Positions 1 to 12,491 of a DNA stretch of 64,000 bases are shown piece by piece; position 1 is the stretch's first letter; each line of letters starts with the position of its first letter. The stretch covers positions 620,001 through 684,000 of the forward strand of contig NW_024037056.1 of assembly GCF_015706575.1 (NCBI RefSeq), written 5' to 3'. The position numbers were made by a program, and so were the translations under genes. The notes under the pieces were generated by a model. The model saw only the letters and a program-made list of their open reading frames with translations. It was not told the origin of the DNA and searched no databases. The DNA comes from Patiria miniata (Eukaryota; Echinodermata; Asteroidea; Valvatida; Asterinidae).

Positions 1-441
1 TCCCTGTGAAATTATTCTTTCTGGCAAGCTGTAATTTTGAAGAAATCAACGAAAGAAGGCCTTTCCAACGGTGCCCCTTAAGAATCACCGTTGGAAATTT
101 CCATTAGTAGTTCGTCTTTTTATTCTGCGAAGTGCGCGAAAGCATTGGCACGACGCACGCACGGGCGTGGTTGCTATAATTCGTCGGATCGGTGCACGAC
201 ATTGCGTAGCTGCAATCGGCTAGTGAGAACGTGTCTCGGATGCTGAATTCAGGCCCAATTCAAAACATGATTCAGCAACTTTTGATTTGAAATCGAGATC
301 CTAGAATGTTGTTTTTCTCAAAATATACAGCTGAAGCTGAGCTGAAATTTCATCAGGTTAGTTGTTCCGAACCCTTCTTTAGATTTTGAGCACTTTTGTT
401 GCTTCAAACGAAAAAATGCACAAATTACAAATGATGGACCC
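1..441 (-). mobile_element. Non-autonomous TIR element, TTAA-type family, copy 1 (cut by window start)
   Basis: Reverse-strand copy of the repeat seen complete at 57136-57646. Shared blocks include the terminal 'CCATCATTTGTAATTTGTGC', a central 'TCTAGGATCT' block and 'AAGAATCACCGTTGGAAA'. Its end abuts TTAA at 442-445. It lies in the intron before the first visible ZFC3H1 exon. No coding capacity. Confidence 0.75.
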
Positions 442-629
442 TTAACACTTCATCCGATGCGAGCTGGTTAAAGACCGAAATAGCAGACCATGTTACACCT
501 GTGTAAGTAATGGGATGTGGTCACCTGAAGCCAACTGTAATTTTCTGCCTTGTAAATCAAAGTTTGGGCCAGGGTGAGGCTTAAGCAGATCTAATTTACA
601 AGTTGGCTGCTACATCTTGCCTTATTGGA

Positions 630-670
630 AGATTGAAATTTTCGGCAAGAATAATCCCAGCGCGAACTGT
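630..670 (-). mobile_element. End fragment of a piggyBac-like MITE family
   Basis: On the reverse strand, TTAA is followed by ACAGTTCGCGCTGGGATTAT and a 'CCGAAAATTT' block. These match the right end of the element at 31856-32249 and the left end of the one at 52909-53149. The other end was not found, so this is a fragment in a ZFC3H1 intron. Confidence 0.5.
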
Positions 671-804
671 TTAAGTAGAACTTTTGGACGTGTATAAACG
701 CATTATAAATCTTTGCTAATTTCAACACCTACTTTTGGCGAAGACCTAAACATATCCAGGAGTTTGACTACATGAATCATATTTTTGTTTCGTTTTGTCT
801 GCAG

Positions 805-3800
805 GTTCTCAAGATGGCAGTGAAGAGAAGATGTGCCGCAATTCACAACGCAGTGGCCAAGTTTGCAATGCAAAACAACCCCAAGGCTTCCATATCTGTC
901 ATCAAATTCTGTGTCAATACCTTCTTCACCATACCGGATAAGTCGGCGTACGAGAGCGTGGAACAAATACGCAGACTTTATTGGTAAGCTTACTAACGAT
1001 GGATTGAGCCATGTGTACTCAGCCACTGCGCATGTGTGCAACCACGCGTGCAGCTATCCAATGCTACATTGAATGTTCCGACTGCACACGTCATATACAT
1101 GTACATGCCTGTCGGAGTTTTCCCCAGAATATTCTTCTAGGGTTTTCCTCCAACCTCTAGAACTGTAATTTCTTCTCATTGTCTCCTCTCTACAGGTTTT
1201 TTTTCAGGCTTGCGAGCTAAAGTGCCTCAAGCGCTTTTGAAGAATCCTTGGTTTCATTACCAGAAATAAATCCTAATAATAATGCTTAATTTTCTTGTCC
1301 TGTCAGCTCTCTGCTAGGACTGAGTCTGCCTTTTGATTATTCGCCGCCTGATCTTCGTCCGGGGGTCAGCTCAGAAGTTGTGGAGGAGCAGTCTCAGCAT
1401 TTGTGGTTGAACTATTGCCTGCTGCAGGAGTTGACAGCAGAGGACAGCGTGGCTTGTGACGCTTATGAGCAATCCCTGTGCCATCTCAAGCGGACTGAAG
1501 ATGTACAGAGACTGTGGATAGAGTGAGTCTTAAAGAAACAAACTTTGTAACCTAAAGTTATAAAATAGATATCACAAGTCAATCACATGTCAAGCGTAGT
1601 CGATCACAAGTCAATCATAAGTCTGTCACAAGTCAATCACAAGTCAATCATAAGTCAATCACAAGTCAATTACAAGTCAATCATATAATTCAATCATAAG
1701 TCAGTCACAAGTCAGTCACAAGTCAATCACAAGTTGATCATAGGTTAATCATAAGTCGTCACAGTTCAATCTCAATTCTTTCACAAATCAACCGCAAGTC
1801 AACAATATAATCCTAAGACACTCACAAGTCAAAACAAAAGACAATCACTTGTCAGTCACAATTCAATCACAAGATTTGATAGTGTTAATCCATAGGTACA
1901 GAATGAATTGTCCCCGTGCGTGCTTTGACTTCTGTTTGCGTAGATTTTTTTCCATGTATCATGGATATTTAACAGGCTAGGTATAAAGGGCACCAAGTCA
2001 CTAGTACTCTAAGCCTCACAGCTTTTCAATGCTAAGACCGTTCCTTTGACTATATTCTGTTGTTCCACATTTGTCATCCCTTACCACAGGTATCTACTCT
2101 TCAGGAAATCCAAACTAGCCGCCAGTCAGGACAAAAGTGAAGCATTCCGAGCCTTCACAGGGCTTGTCAATCGATGCTTGGTTTCCATGGCAACAGAGTT
2201 TCCCCTGCCTCATTCGGACAAGAAGACGTGGCTGGACTTCTCCTTCCACAACCGTGTGGTTGAGCTGTACATTGAATGTTTGAAGGATGATGATCGATTG
2301 GACATGTACGAGAGATTTATTGATCGGATGCCAAACAACATCAACTTGGCTTTCAGGTAAGTTGGTCATTTTAAATGAGACTGGTTCTAAAGTGGCCAGG
2401 GGCTGATTTTACGAAATGTTAACATGCGTCTCAGGAAGGGTAACTCGTCTCATCTCGTGACTTGTCCTAGGATCGATTTCACCAAACTAAGATGAGCCGT
2501 TAAGATTTATGACTACAATTGAAATAAGTTGAGCATTATTTTGTGCCATGGATGTTCATGTTTAATGCATGTTGTGTCCTTGTTGGTTTCCAAACAGAGC
2601 TTGCCATTATGCCAGCAAGTCCTTGCAGAGTACCAACTATCTCCATCGAGTCAAAGCAATAGCCACTGATGTCCTCAACAAGTTCCCAGAGTGTCTCCCC
2701 TTCTGGAAAATGTAATGTTCCTTTTTTTTTGTTAGGTGTATTTATAGCATAACAGGGTGACTGTGATATGTATTTATTCAGTGTACAGTAAATAGTCGTC
2801 TGATATTCAACAAAGAGTCGTCCGATCTCCACTCGAGAAGTTTTTGGAACAAAAAACAAAATGGCGGACGTGCGATGCAGCTTTAAGGGAAAACAAGCTT
2901 GCAGTGGCCTGTATAGCTACTTTGAATTTACAACTGCAATATTCCAGACTAATTCATAATTATTCAATGCAGTCGGTCAAGTACATGTGATGTTGAGGCC
3001 CACGCCATGCGTTGGGTTGAAATGTTTGAGATTACTTAGTTTGCCCAAATCCTTTCCTAATTCTTTCTCCCAAACTCAGAATGATTGCGCTAAGTCTTCA
3101 TCGAGGAAGATTAAAAGAGGTAAGTTATCAAACTTACTTTTTATTCTTGTTTCAAAATATTTTCTTGAAATTTGTAACTGACCTAGTAAACCTGCAATAT
3201 GTCAACAGATGTGATTTGTCAATTTAAAACTGTGAAACATTTAGACAATTTACATCTCTTCTGCTGCTTGTTTCAATTATACTGTTGTTATATTTTTTAT
3301 TTTGAACAAGTACAAAAACATAGGTTGTTTTTGTGAAATTTTGTTTCCTGTAGGATATGATTTTTTTCTTTTTGAGTGTAGAGTTCAGTCCCCCCTTTTC
3401 TATGAGCTATGCCCCTCCCCCTTTCTCTTTGTTTCTTTCTCAGGCCAAGATGCTGTACCAGCTAGCTTTAGAGGCAGTGCCGCTTGCAGCAAATCTCTGG
3501 AAAGATGTAATATTTTTCTGATTTCCTTAATTTTTAAGATAGAGATACAGAAATTGTATAAAATAACACTCTGCATGAATTTGGAAAATGCAAAACAATT
3601 ACTTCTGTATATAGGTTTTCCCAGCTATTTTAAAATGTTTTTCATTCGAATTCACCATTTCTAGTATTCAGATTCGTCCATCAACATCGATTTAGTGCAC
3701 TTCCAGTGTTTAATTTTGTCTTTCGTCATACAATTTCAAATTCAGTTCACGCAAACGCAAACAATGGGCTCACGTTTTGCGTCCTGGAGTTCCATTTCGT

Positions 3801-4492
3801 CTTGTCTATGCCAAATCTTGTTATTCAGAAATCAAATTTGTCTTATTGATTTATATAAGACGCCATTCGGCAACAGCCTGGATGAATTTGATCTGTAATG
3901 ACGAATATTCTCGACCAGGTGACTAAAAGAGGTTTACCAATCTTTGAAATTGAATGGTAAATGACTAAATTGGTTTTCGTAAAAGCATGTGAAATTTTGT
4001 GTGGATGAAATTGAACGTTAGAGTTGGTGAATTTGAATAAAAAATCTTGAAAAATAGCCGGAAAAACCTTTGTTAAAGTTGATATCAGAAATATTCCTTA
4101 ATTTCTTCTCCATCTTGAACATTTAAACTTGTTGAAAAGATGCAAAATGGAGTTAACAAATTTCTAGATTGGAGAGTGACTCAAATTCATCCATTTGTGG
4201 CAAGCATGACCGATTCCAAAATATTGTTTTAAACATTTTCAGATTTTTTTCTTTCACAGTTTTACACAAGGCAGAAGTGCCAAGTTTCTAATTAAAAAAT
4301 TGTTCTGCTTCGATATATTTTTCTATTTTTTTTTACCGCAGCATCCATTGTTTCTCTTTGTTCAATTCTTGACAGTTCTTCCTACTGGAGGTTGTCCACG
4401 ACCAAAATCCTGAAGACATCCGGAAACTTGTCCTGAAATGCCGTGAGCTCAAAGTTAACATTGAAGACTACCTCAAAACTATACTCAAATGA
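805..4492 (+). CDS. ZFC3H1: ZFC3H1 orthologue, C-terminal part (3' end of gene)
   Basis: Seven coding exons join in frame: 805-983, 1307-1522, 2090-2356, 2598-2711, 3080-3119, 3444-3506 and 4376-4492 (TGA at 4490). All have AG/GT borders, and the 40-nt exon at 3080 is needed to keep frame. They give about 331 residues, the C-terminus of a larger protein whose earlier exons lie before the window. The end matches what I recall of vertebrate ZFC3H1: a helical HAT/TPR-like repeat region, an 'LPLCASLWKD'-type motif (here VPLAANLWKD) and a final 'LVxKCxEL' helix. In vertebrates ZFC3H1 bridges the helicase MTR4 and PABPN1 in the PAXT connection, which sends polyadenylated nuclear RNAs to the exosome. 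The part seen here is the helical-repeat tail; the zinc finger is not in view. The gene assignment rests on recalled similarity, not a search. Confidence 0.82.
1111..1200 (+). repeat. 3' part of a tRNA-derived SINE (family A)
   Basis: The stretch with 'CCCCAGAATATTCTT', 'GGTTTTCCTCCAACCTCTA' and 'AACTGTAATTTCTT' is a near copy of the 3' half of the SINE at 32482-32680. The tRNA-like head is absent, so it is a 5'-truncated copy in a ZFC3H1 intron. Confidence 0.6.
1565..1880. repeat. Minisatellite of AGTCAATCAC-type units in ZFC3H1 intron
   Basis: About 25-30 degenerate 10-11 bp units (AGTCAATCACA, AGTCAATCATA, AGTCAGTCACA). The same motif recurs at 5287-5300, 29440-29640 and 48630-49130 in other introns or flanks. 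Confidence 0.85.
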
Positions 4493-7400
4493 TCCCCAAA
4501 AAAGGGATGTCGTTCCAAAATGTCTTCAACCTACATTTTTAGTTTTATTTTACACCATCGCGCCAGAGAGAAGTCATACCTACAAAAATTGATTTCGAAA
4601 GAAACTTTGGAATGATTTGGAAATGATTGGATACTCATCGGATTTGGCGAACCCTACTAAATTCTAAGATCTTTCAAAATCTACCACTGCTTGAGAGAAT
4701 TGTGCAGGATTGAGGAATGTGCATCCCAGTTACTGTTGCATGTGTGAGTCTTGATTCTCCATGGAGGTTGAGACAAAGTCCAGTTGGATTTCTTCACAGG
4801 AGAGAATTTTTGAGGATTGAGGAAGGTTTCTTAGAAAATGCGCAGGGAGTCGGTACAAATGACACTTCTTGAATTGTGTTTCGTCTTTTAGTACAGCAAT
4901 GATTCCAGGTCAGTTTCATCGGAGATTTTGGCAACATTGGTTTTCAGTCAGCGCCTACATGTACTGCAGTTTTTCATTCAGATGTTATCGTGTGAAAATT
5001 GCACGTTTGTTTGAATGTCTTACTGAGCCTGAACCAACATATGCCTGACAGACGTGGTGTTTATATGGTTGGGACATTCCAAGGACATTGGTTTTAATTG
5101 GTCCTGTTTTGTAGTGTTAGGTCTGTTGATGGATTAGGATCAGACTGAAGATACTGTCTTAGATTTGGTTGCATTCTTCCTCGAGCCAAATGTCTGTTTC
5201 TCAGTGTCAACAGAATGGATTGTTGCCGACAGCAATCAGAAATGCTGTTCTGTTGGTTGGTTTTTGATAGACGTGTCCTCAAGTCTATCATAAGTCAATC
5301 ACTAGACATTTCCATAGACTAGAACCTGTTTGGAATATTGGTGCTGAGTGACTCGACTCCCCAGGGTTTTAAGTTTGCTTTTTTTTTTAGCTTGGTGGGG
5401 TTTTTGTTGGTCAGTGATCAACACATTTATAAGTCTCCTTTTTTTCCGATCTCTTTCGGTGCCTTTCCTTCAAAATATCTTGTATTGTGTTTGGCTTTCT
5501 AACATCATTCTTTCAAAAATTATTGTCTTCAAGAAACTTGGTCTTCCCGTTTCCTTCAAATCATCAGTTTGCATTGTGATGCCGTCATGGATAAAATTGT
5601 TGCTTCAGAAGGAGATGATTTCTGTTCAAATTTCAAGATGTTGGGTGTCATATTCCACAAGTTTCTGCCTGAGCTGTGACTTAAATGTTAGTAGTGAAGG
5701 AACAGTTTGAAGTTAGAAAATGTCTGTCCATGGACTTGAGAAAAAGTCGCATTTGAATATATGGAACGTTGGATGTAACGGCGCAGTTGGACAAAACTAT
5801 CCACAATTCTTAGCAAATCGGAGATATGGCAGTGTCAGTATGTTGAGGCAAGATGGTTTTGGAGAGTGGTTCAACAAGAAGCATTGGCCAATCACAGCCC
5901 ATGGAATCTGTGATGTCATCACTAGTAGCACATGTGCCACACCGGTCAGTGGTCAACCAGGAAACTGATGTAATCATCATTAGCCAATGAGAAGATTCCT
6001 TACATATGGAGTCGGCAGCTGTATCCAATCAGAGAGTCTGTTTGAACAATCACATGCATATTCAGTGCCTCACAACCAATTATGTGACACCAGTGACTAA
6101 ACATTGAGAGTATGTTCTTCAGAAATTCATAAAAGTTCATGTTAAAACTTGTTACCAATCTAAGTGCATCTGCTGAAGCAAGCACATGTGTTATGAACTT
6201 AAGCCGAGAGACTTTGAAATGTGCCCAGCTATTTTCATGGATCTACCGACCAGCTAGCATGAAAGATCACCGTGGCAACTCCAGATACATGAACCAAGTG
6301 AGTATTCAAAGATTTCCAGAAGCAGAATTTTGTTCCAGCATCACTTAAACCTTTAAGATCTTTTGGTGGGTCTTAACATTTTTTGAAGTTGTCCTGGTTT
6401 GAATGGCTTTTTTTTATTTCTGGGGGGGGGAAGCTTTTTTGTCAAATTTAATTGAAGCTTAACGATCTTGTGTTTCTCCAGGCCCCCCCCCCCCCACACA
6501 AAAAAATACCAAGAAGGAACATGCATGTTTGATTTCAGGTGAAAAAGGGTTTTTTTCTCGGTCACCGTTCAAGACATAATTAATTGACTGGAACAATATT
6601 TTGCCAGACTTAATTTGATTTTGTTGTGTGTTGTGTGTATGCAATTGCATTTTGTGAAGGGTTTTGAAACGCAGATATTTTAGCAGCTAAAGAAAGTTTT
6701 TTTTGGGAGGGGGGGGGGGGCCTGCATCGCAATTTTAAAATTTATTTCCTTTCTTTTCTGAAAAAAAAAGGGTTAAAAAAAAATTGGGAAAGTGAAAAGA
6801 ATAAAATTTGCAGAGATTGAAAATATCTCCTGGAACTTAAAAAAAGGTTGCAGTTTGGAAATGAATTGTCCTGTGGTGAATATTATTCTGTAAGAATTGT
6901 TCTCTGTTGGCTAAAGGTTTTCTCATTGTAAAAAAGAAATCATAAGTTGGTATTTGTGTAAACTGTCAGAATTGCATCTAAAATGAGGCGGTACGCATTG
7001 TTCTTGTTTTCCAAAAAAGACGGCTTGATTCTGGATGCAATTTTGAGCTGTAATGTCTTCGCTACAAATGTCTTAACTAGAGATCTAAACAATTGTGTAA
7101 ATGTTGCACCCATCACACCTAAATCACACCCAGTTCAGTTTCATCCGTACTGTGTCCAGTATGTTTATGAATTCCCTAAGTTGAAATATGCAGCAAAACT
7201 AAACAAAATGCAATACATAAGTTGTTTGATGACAACTGCAATTCCTTTAGTCGTTGCTTTACAGCATTATTACAGAAATAGCAGAAAGAAACAAAACAAT
7301 AACAATCCACTTTTATGACATTCATGTGTGATTGTGGTGCGATGGGTCACATGCTGAAATGTTTTCAAATGTTGTACAACCGTAACATTAACTCCCAAGG

Positions 7401-10400
7401 ATGTTTTAATGCCTGCAATGAAGGAGTTGCCTGCAGAGCAACGCTTCACAAGTCGGTGCTGTGAGAAGAGCGGCAGTCCATTTCAAGAAAGAAGTCTCGG
7501 ATTTCTTCATTTTCCTGGTTTCAACTGAAGAATGACTGATGCTACGTCCAACAAATCGGTATAACTTGAGATGTTACTGAAGCATTGTCACAGAGTGATT
7601 TACTCAAACGATACATTCCTTGTAGTCTAATCCCCAATCTGTGTGGAATCGACACATCATCTGATTGCTCGCGAACATATACCTTGGAAACTCCTGATGC
7701 TGTTGAGATTTGCATGTATGTGTAGTAGCATCCACACAGCATAGCTGTCTTACGTCACTCGAAGTTGTATCATCCGGTCATGAGATCTGCCACAATTCCT
7801 GTTACAACCAAGTTCTCCATCCTGATGCTTAAAGACTTGCCCCAAGTCTTGCCCTGGAACCATTCTGGCACTGAAAAGGTCTTCACTTTCACTGACATCA
7901 TGGAAATATCAAAACCCCGTTACCCCTTGAAACCCTCCCAAAAAGTTCCTTTCTGAACTCTACCAAAAATCGTAAGCTGTAGAAGTTGAGTTGAAAAATA
8001 TTCAGAAGACCCGCACTACTTGACTGTAGCAACTGCAAAATGCCCATGCCCACGACTAAGTAAGGAACTGCACGAACGGAATGAACACCATCATCCGACC
8101 AGAAAGCTAATGAATGATAAATATTAATCTCATCGATCACAAAATACTCTATAGTTGTTCAAGTTTGTTTAAATCAAAATTAAAAACACATCCGCTTCCA
8201 TCAACAAGTGCTTGGAGGCTGTTATTGTAAAAAAAAAAAAAAAAAAAAATCTGCTAAAGAGGGGTTTATATTTGCATCATGGCCTTTACCACAGTATATT
8301 ATGCTTCATTTATGTGATAGTAAATGCTTCAACTGAATCATTTTATTCAAGAGGTGGTTTGCTGATGGCAACATGTTCAAGTTGCAATATCTGGACATAT
8401 TAAACATTTCATGTCTTGAACCACAATATTCTTCCTTCAGCAGTAAGTTAAACACACTAAAATTCCAAATTTGCATTTAGCCTCTGAAGAACTTGTTAAG
8501 TTCGCAACGTCAGGCCGCATAATTTTTTTATATTAAAAATTCCAGTTAGGAAATGTACCAAGAAATGTGTAACTTTTTGTTAAAGTTGAAAAATCTTAAG
8601 GCCAACAGACTTGTACAGTGTTTAATAATAAGAAAGAGAGTATTCATGCTTAAATTTCATAAGTAGGCGAAATTGTCAAAACATTGTAAAACTTTTAGGA
8701 AATAAAACAAGCCCAAATTTGAATCTGGTTTCAATTTTGTTAGAAAAAATTTAATGTAAAAACAGTTTATATACTGCTGTTTGATTGACACTTGAGTTTT
8801 CTTCTTTATTTTACGATATCCTGAAATGGTGCTTTGTCAGATTTTTCCATTGTGATTGTTTTTGGTTTAATTTAGATGCATAGTACTTGTATAAATGTAC
8901 ATGTATATATGCCTTATATAAATATCTTCCTTTAAAACTCAAGCCACAATTTCTGGCTTAGTTCTTTAAATATTTATTAGTGTTCATGCATGCATTGTGA
9001 AAAGAAAATATGTAAATCATATAAATATTGTCTAGTACTTATTAATTAAATAGTTTCTAACGAAAGTTTAGGTACCAGTATTCCAAATATAATATTATGA
9101 CCCTGTGTTACTTTTATAATTTTTATTTTAACCATCTGTATGTAGGCATCTGTTGTAGATCAAATATACTGAGAATTTTCCTAAGTATCTTTCAGCATTT
9201 TTGTGGGTTTTTTTTTCAACAAACGTTGCCACTATCAATGGTTACATGTTGAAAACCACTCAAAAGAAGAGGATTCAATAAGAAACAACACTGAAAAGAA
9301 ATGTGTTAGTTAAAAATTGGCAATGCTGGTCAGAATGGAAGTTATATCTCAGCAAACAAAAAAGTCAGAAAACAAGGTAAAACCGTACCAGCTTTAATAA
9401 ACAGAAAACTACTTCCAAAATCACTTTTTTTAAATTTTTTTTTTAAATATTTTCCTGTTTTAGCAAACTGAGGTCTCAAATTCTACTGTAAAAAAAGTTT
9501 ATAAATTTAATTTACACTAAAGGTAAAGAAGAAGTTATAATGCTTAATTTTGTCAGTATTGAAGCGTACATAATTATTGCACTTGTTTTTGAATTACCCA
9601 GCATTAATGGTCTTCTTGCAAATATTCTTCTGAGCGCATTATCCCATCAGCAGATACTAAACCCTTCCGTTTGTTGTCTGTCAGCATGTTTATGTGCGAT
9701 GCTGTGGACACACGTTCCAATGAAAAACTTCAATAATTCTTCCCTTTTCCATTAAATTTTTTTCCAGTACGTTAAAGATACACATGTACCAAATATTTTC
9801 CTTAATGTAAATTTCTTTAATGGCAGTTGGTTTTGTTTATTGGCGTTTTGTACTCTTTAATATTTACAAAATAAAAAGAATTGAGAAAGATATATGAATT
9901 TGTCATAGTGACTTTACGTTTTGTTCTTGTCCGTAATGTAACAAGTACAGGTGTGGAAAACATTGAGATCTCATAAAAAAAACATTTAGGAGACGACAAT
10001 AATTGAAAATGGGAAAGGAAACCTCTTCATCAAAATCCACAAATAATTTGACTGTTTCACACCAATTTAGTTGGGACAGCTTAGAAAAACAATTTAAGCA
10101 TTTTTGTTCAGTTTTTTATTTAGCAAGCTGGAACTTCTTAAGTTTTCATAGTCGAGCAAAACTGCAAGAGGCTACCTTTAATTTGCCCTCGAAGATGTTT
10201 ATATCCTAATATTTTGATGTATTATGTCAACGAAAAACCTTTTTTTTTTAAATTGATGGGCATCGCAACTCAGGGGGAATTTGGGGGGGGGGGTACCTTT
10301 GCGCCCAACCGTTATCTGCCCTTCGAGCAAACTAGTTTATAGGATATGGCCGATTTTTGCTTAATTCCAATTTTTATAATCGAAAACGGCTAGCAAAGAT

Positions 10401-10567
10401 GGTGTAAAAAGTGCGGTTCCTGCTAGTGTGGGTCCCTCCCTATATAGTAGCGAGCATGTGCATGGAAAAATATATCGCACCCCCCCCCCCCCATCGTTTT
10501 TGTAGAATCGCGCGTCCAGTACCGTCTGCTTTGAACAGCGCCCCATTGGTCAGATGAGTCCGTGGTC

Positions 10568-10612
10568 GGAGCGCAATTTTCGAAATTGCGACCTTCGCAA
10601 AATTGCGCTCAA
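10568..10612. repeat. Short inverted repeat (AGCGCAATTTT arms)
   Basis: GAGCGCAATTTT and AAAATTGCGCTC flank a short spacer, with a further inner palindrome TTTCGAAA. Probably a decayed fold-back repeat end; a similar 'CAATTTGAG...ATTGCGCTCG' pairing occurs in the fold-back at 60681-60834. Confidence 0.45.
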
Positions 10613-11473
10613 CATAATTTGTATGTAACCTAGACGGCGCGGGGGTTAAATCGCTGATCTGATCATTTGGGTATCTGACTATTCAGCGTTAACGCGATAA
10701 ATTATGTACACAGTGTGGCGCACGTGTTGACGACTGACGAGGCTCTGCTTTCGTTCCTTACTGTTCTAAAGAAGATTGTGTATTATTTGCTTAAGATAGA
10801 TTCACCCAAGGGTCCAAGAGAAGCCAGAGATTTCTTCACATTGTCTTATTTCAATAGTAGACTGTCATGGGCAGACGAAGGTAATAACTTGACCAACTTG
10901 ACATGATTGACCCTGTTGACCATGTTGACAACATGGCAAATCTTCCATGCACCACCATGACCACTGTAATCTGTATGATGTGTCGACTGCAGTGTCGACT
11001 GCAGTGCAGTGGTAGTGTAGTGGTACATGGGCATATGGGTGGGCCCAGCCCCAAGTATGGTATCGGTCCCAACTATAGTTGGGATCGTCCCAACAACTAG
11101 TATAGTTAGGACGGTCCTAGACCCGTCATGCCCGTGAACGTGGCGTTGTATACGACACCACGCTGTTGTGTATTTTCGAACCTAGCGAAATCGATCCGCC
11201 ATACATAATTTCGTATGGATGTTGAGTACTCACCTAGAAATCTAAATTTGCCTGTCCGCGTCTTCAGGATGTGTCATTTCGACGAAATTTGCCATCAATG
11301 AAGACCCATACGAACGTGTAGAAATGAGATTTTAAACTGACAAGTGACCCTGACAAATGACCCTGGACGAGTACCCAGGGTCATTTGCGTGCAAAATTAT
11401 CGGAGCCCTCCGAGTTACCCGTCTGCTTCATGTGGCGCATATGATAGGCGGCGTCTGATTGGCCAATAACGAG

Positions 11474-11584
11474 ACCACGTGATAAACGCAGCTAATAATT
11501 TGGAATCGCACTTATGATCCGGACATCAGGAGTGCCCGGAGCGTCAGTGCGATACCAAATTATCTGCAGCATTTATCACGTGGT
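11474..11584. repeat. Fold-back with 38-bp arms carrying CACGTG E-boxes
   Basis: The left arm (11474-11511) and right arm (11547-11584) are inverted copies with five mismatches in 38 bp. Each arm holds a CACGTG E-box (11476-11481 and 11577-11582). The context ('ATTGGCCAAT' nearby, about 1 kb before the UTP3 start codon) could make it promoter-proximal, but it may simply be a small fold-back transposon. Confidence 0.7.
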
Positions 11585-12491
11585 AAATCACATGTATGAT
11601 CGGAGGAGGTTGCAGGACATCGAGATCTTGCCAGATTTTACCTCGAATATCGTTTAAATGCCAGATTTGGGGTAAAAGCAGATTTCAACATGGTCAAGAA
11701 AGCTTGATATGTGAATACTTATCGCACTGTAAGGCAATGTTCAGTCTTTGTCACGGAAGGACGATTTCGCTTGGTTCGAACATGTACAAGAGCGTGGCGT
11801 AGTTTACAAGCCACGTTCACGGGTCTAGGACGGTCCCAACTGTGGTTGCAACGGCAGTATGTAGTTTATACGGGCCGGGCCCCTCTTTGGTTTCAGTTCT
11901 TAATTAAAATGTTTATTTTTATCATTCAAAATGACTTCTGGCTCAGCAACCAAGGCACTCTTCTTTTAATTCTAATTAACCTCTGGGCTCTGGCACGTCT
12001 GGCAGTGCAATGTCCCGCTCTGTTTCTAAAATGGATCAAACTGCTGCAAGTAAACTTACTAGGACCTATGTTTTGTAATTTTGCACAGTCTATCAGTAGG
12101 CCTATCTTTTCGTAGAAACTGTGTTTTTTGGGTGCATTTTTCACTTCAGTTGATGTCATGCAAATCATTTTTTTTTTACCCCAAAATTTCCCTAGTTTTT
12201 TTTTCCAAACCCTGCCCACTGGCCACTGCCTGTGTTTGTTGGTTTGACACATCACAATTTAGTTTGGTTGAGTCTACTAAACAAAGTACTAACCTATAGT
12301 GATTTTAACGTGGCCTATACCTACACAATCGCTGTTAATATTCTTTGCCAGGCAAAATAATCACTGCCTAACCTGACATTTGATTTTAAATGCCTTGGCT
12401 GCCTGTATAGATAGTATAGTTTACTACCCCATTCCTATAATTATAAGATGACGAAAATCCAGTCAGACAGGCAGAACTTTACAAAAAAAAT

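Larger units (their letters stand above)
4493..12491. other. Intergenic / probable ZFC3H1 3' UTR, no gene recognised
   Basis: After the ZFC3H1 stop at 4492 the sequence is AT-rich, with homopolymer runs (poly-C at 6482-6495, poly-G at 6710-6720, poly-A at 8229-8249). Open frames here are short (111 codons or fewer), carry no recognisable domain and have no coherent splice structure. Several AATAAA-type signals occur (for example near 8701). The first part could be a long 3' UTR, but I cannot place its end. A hairpin with E-boxes lies at 11474-11584. Confidence 0.6.

Noticed and set aside
6983-7318. 111-codon + strand frame after ZFC3H1
   Set aside because: AT-rich with many K/N/I codons, no domain, no splice context; likely chance in 3'-UTR or intergenic DNA.
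10003-10209. 68-codon frame beginning MKMGKETSS
   Set aside because: Short, AT-rich, no recognisable homologue or splice signals.
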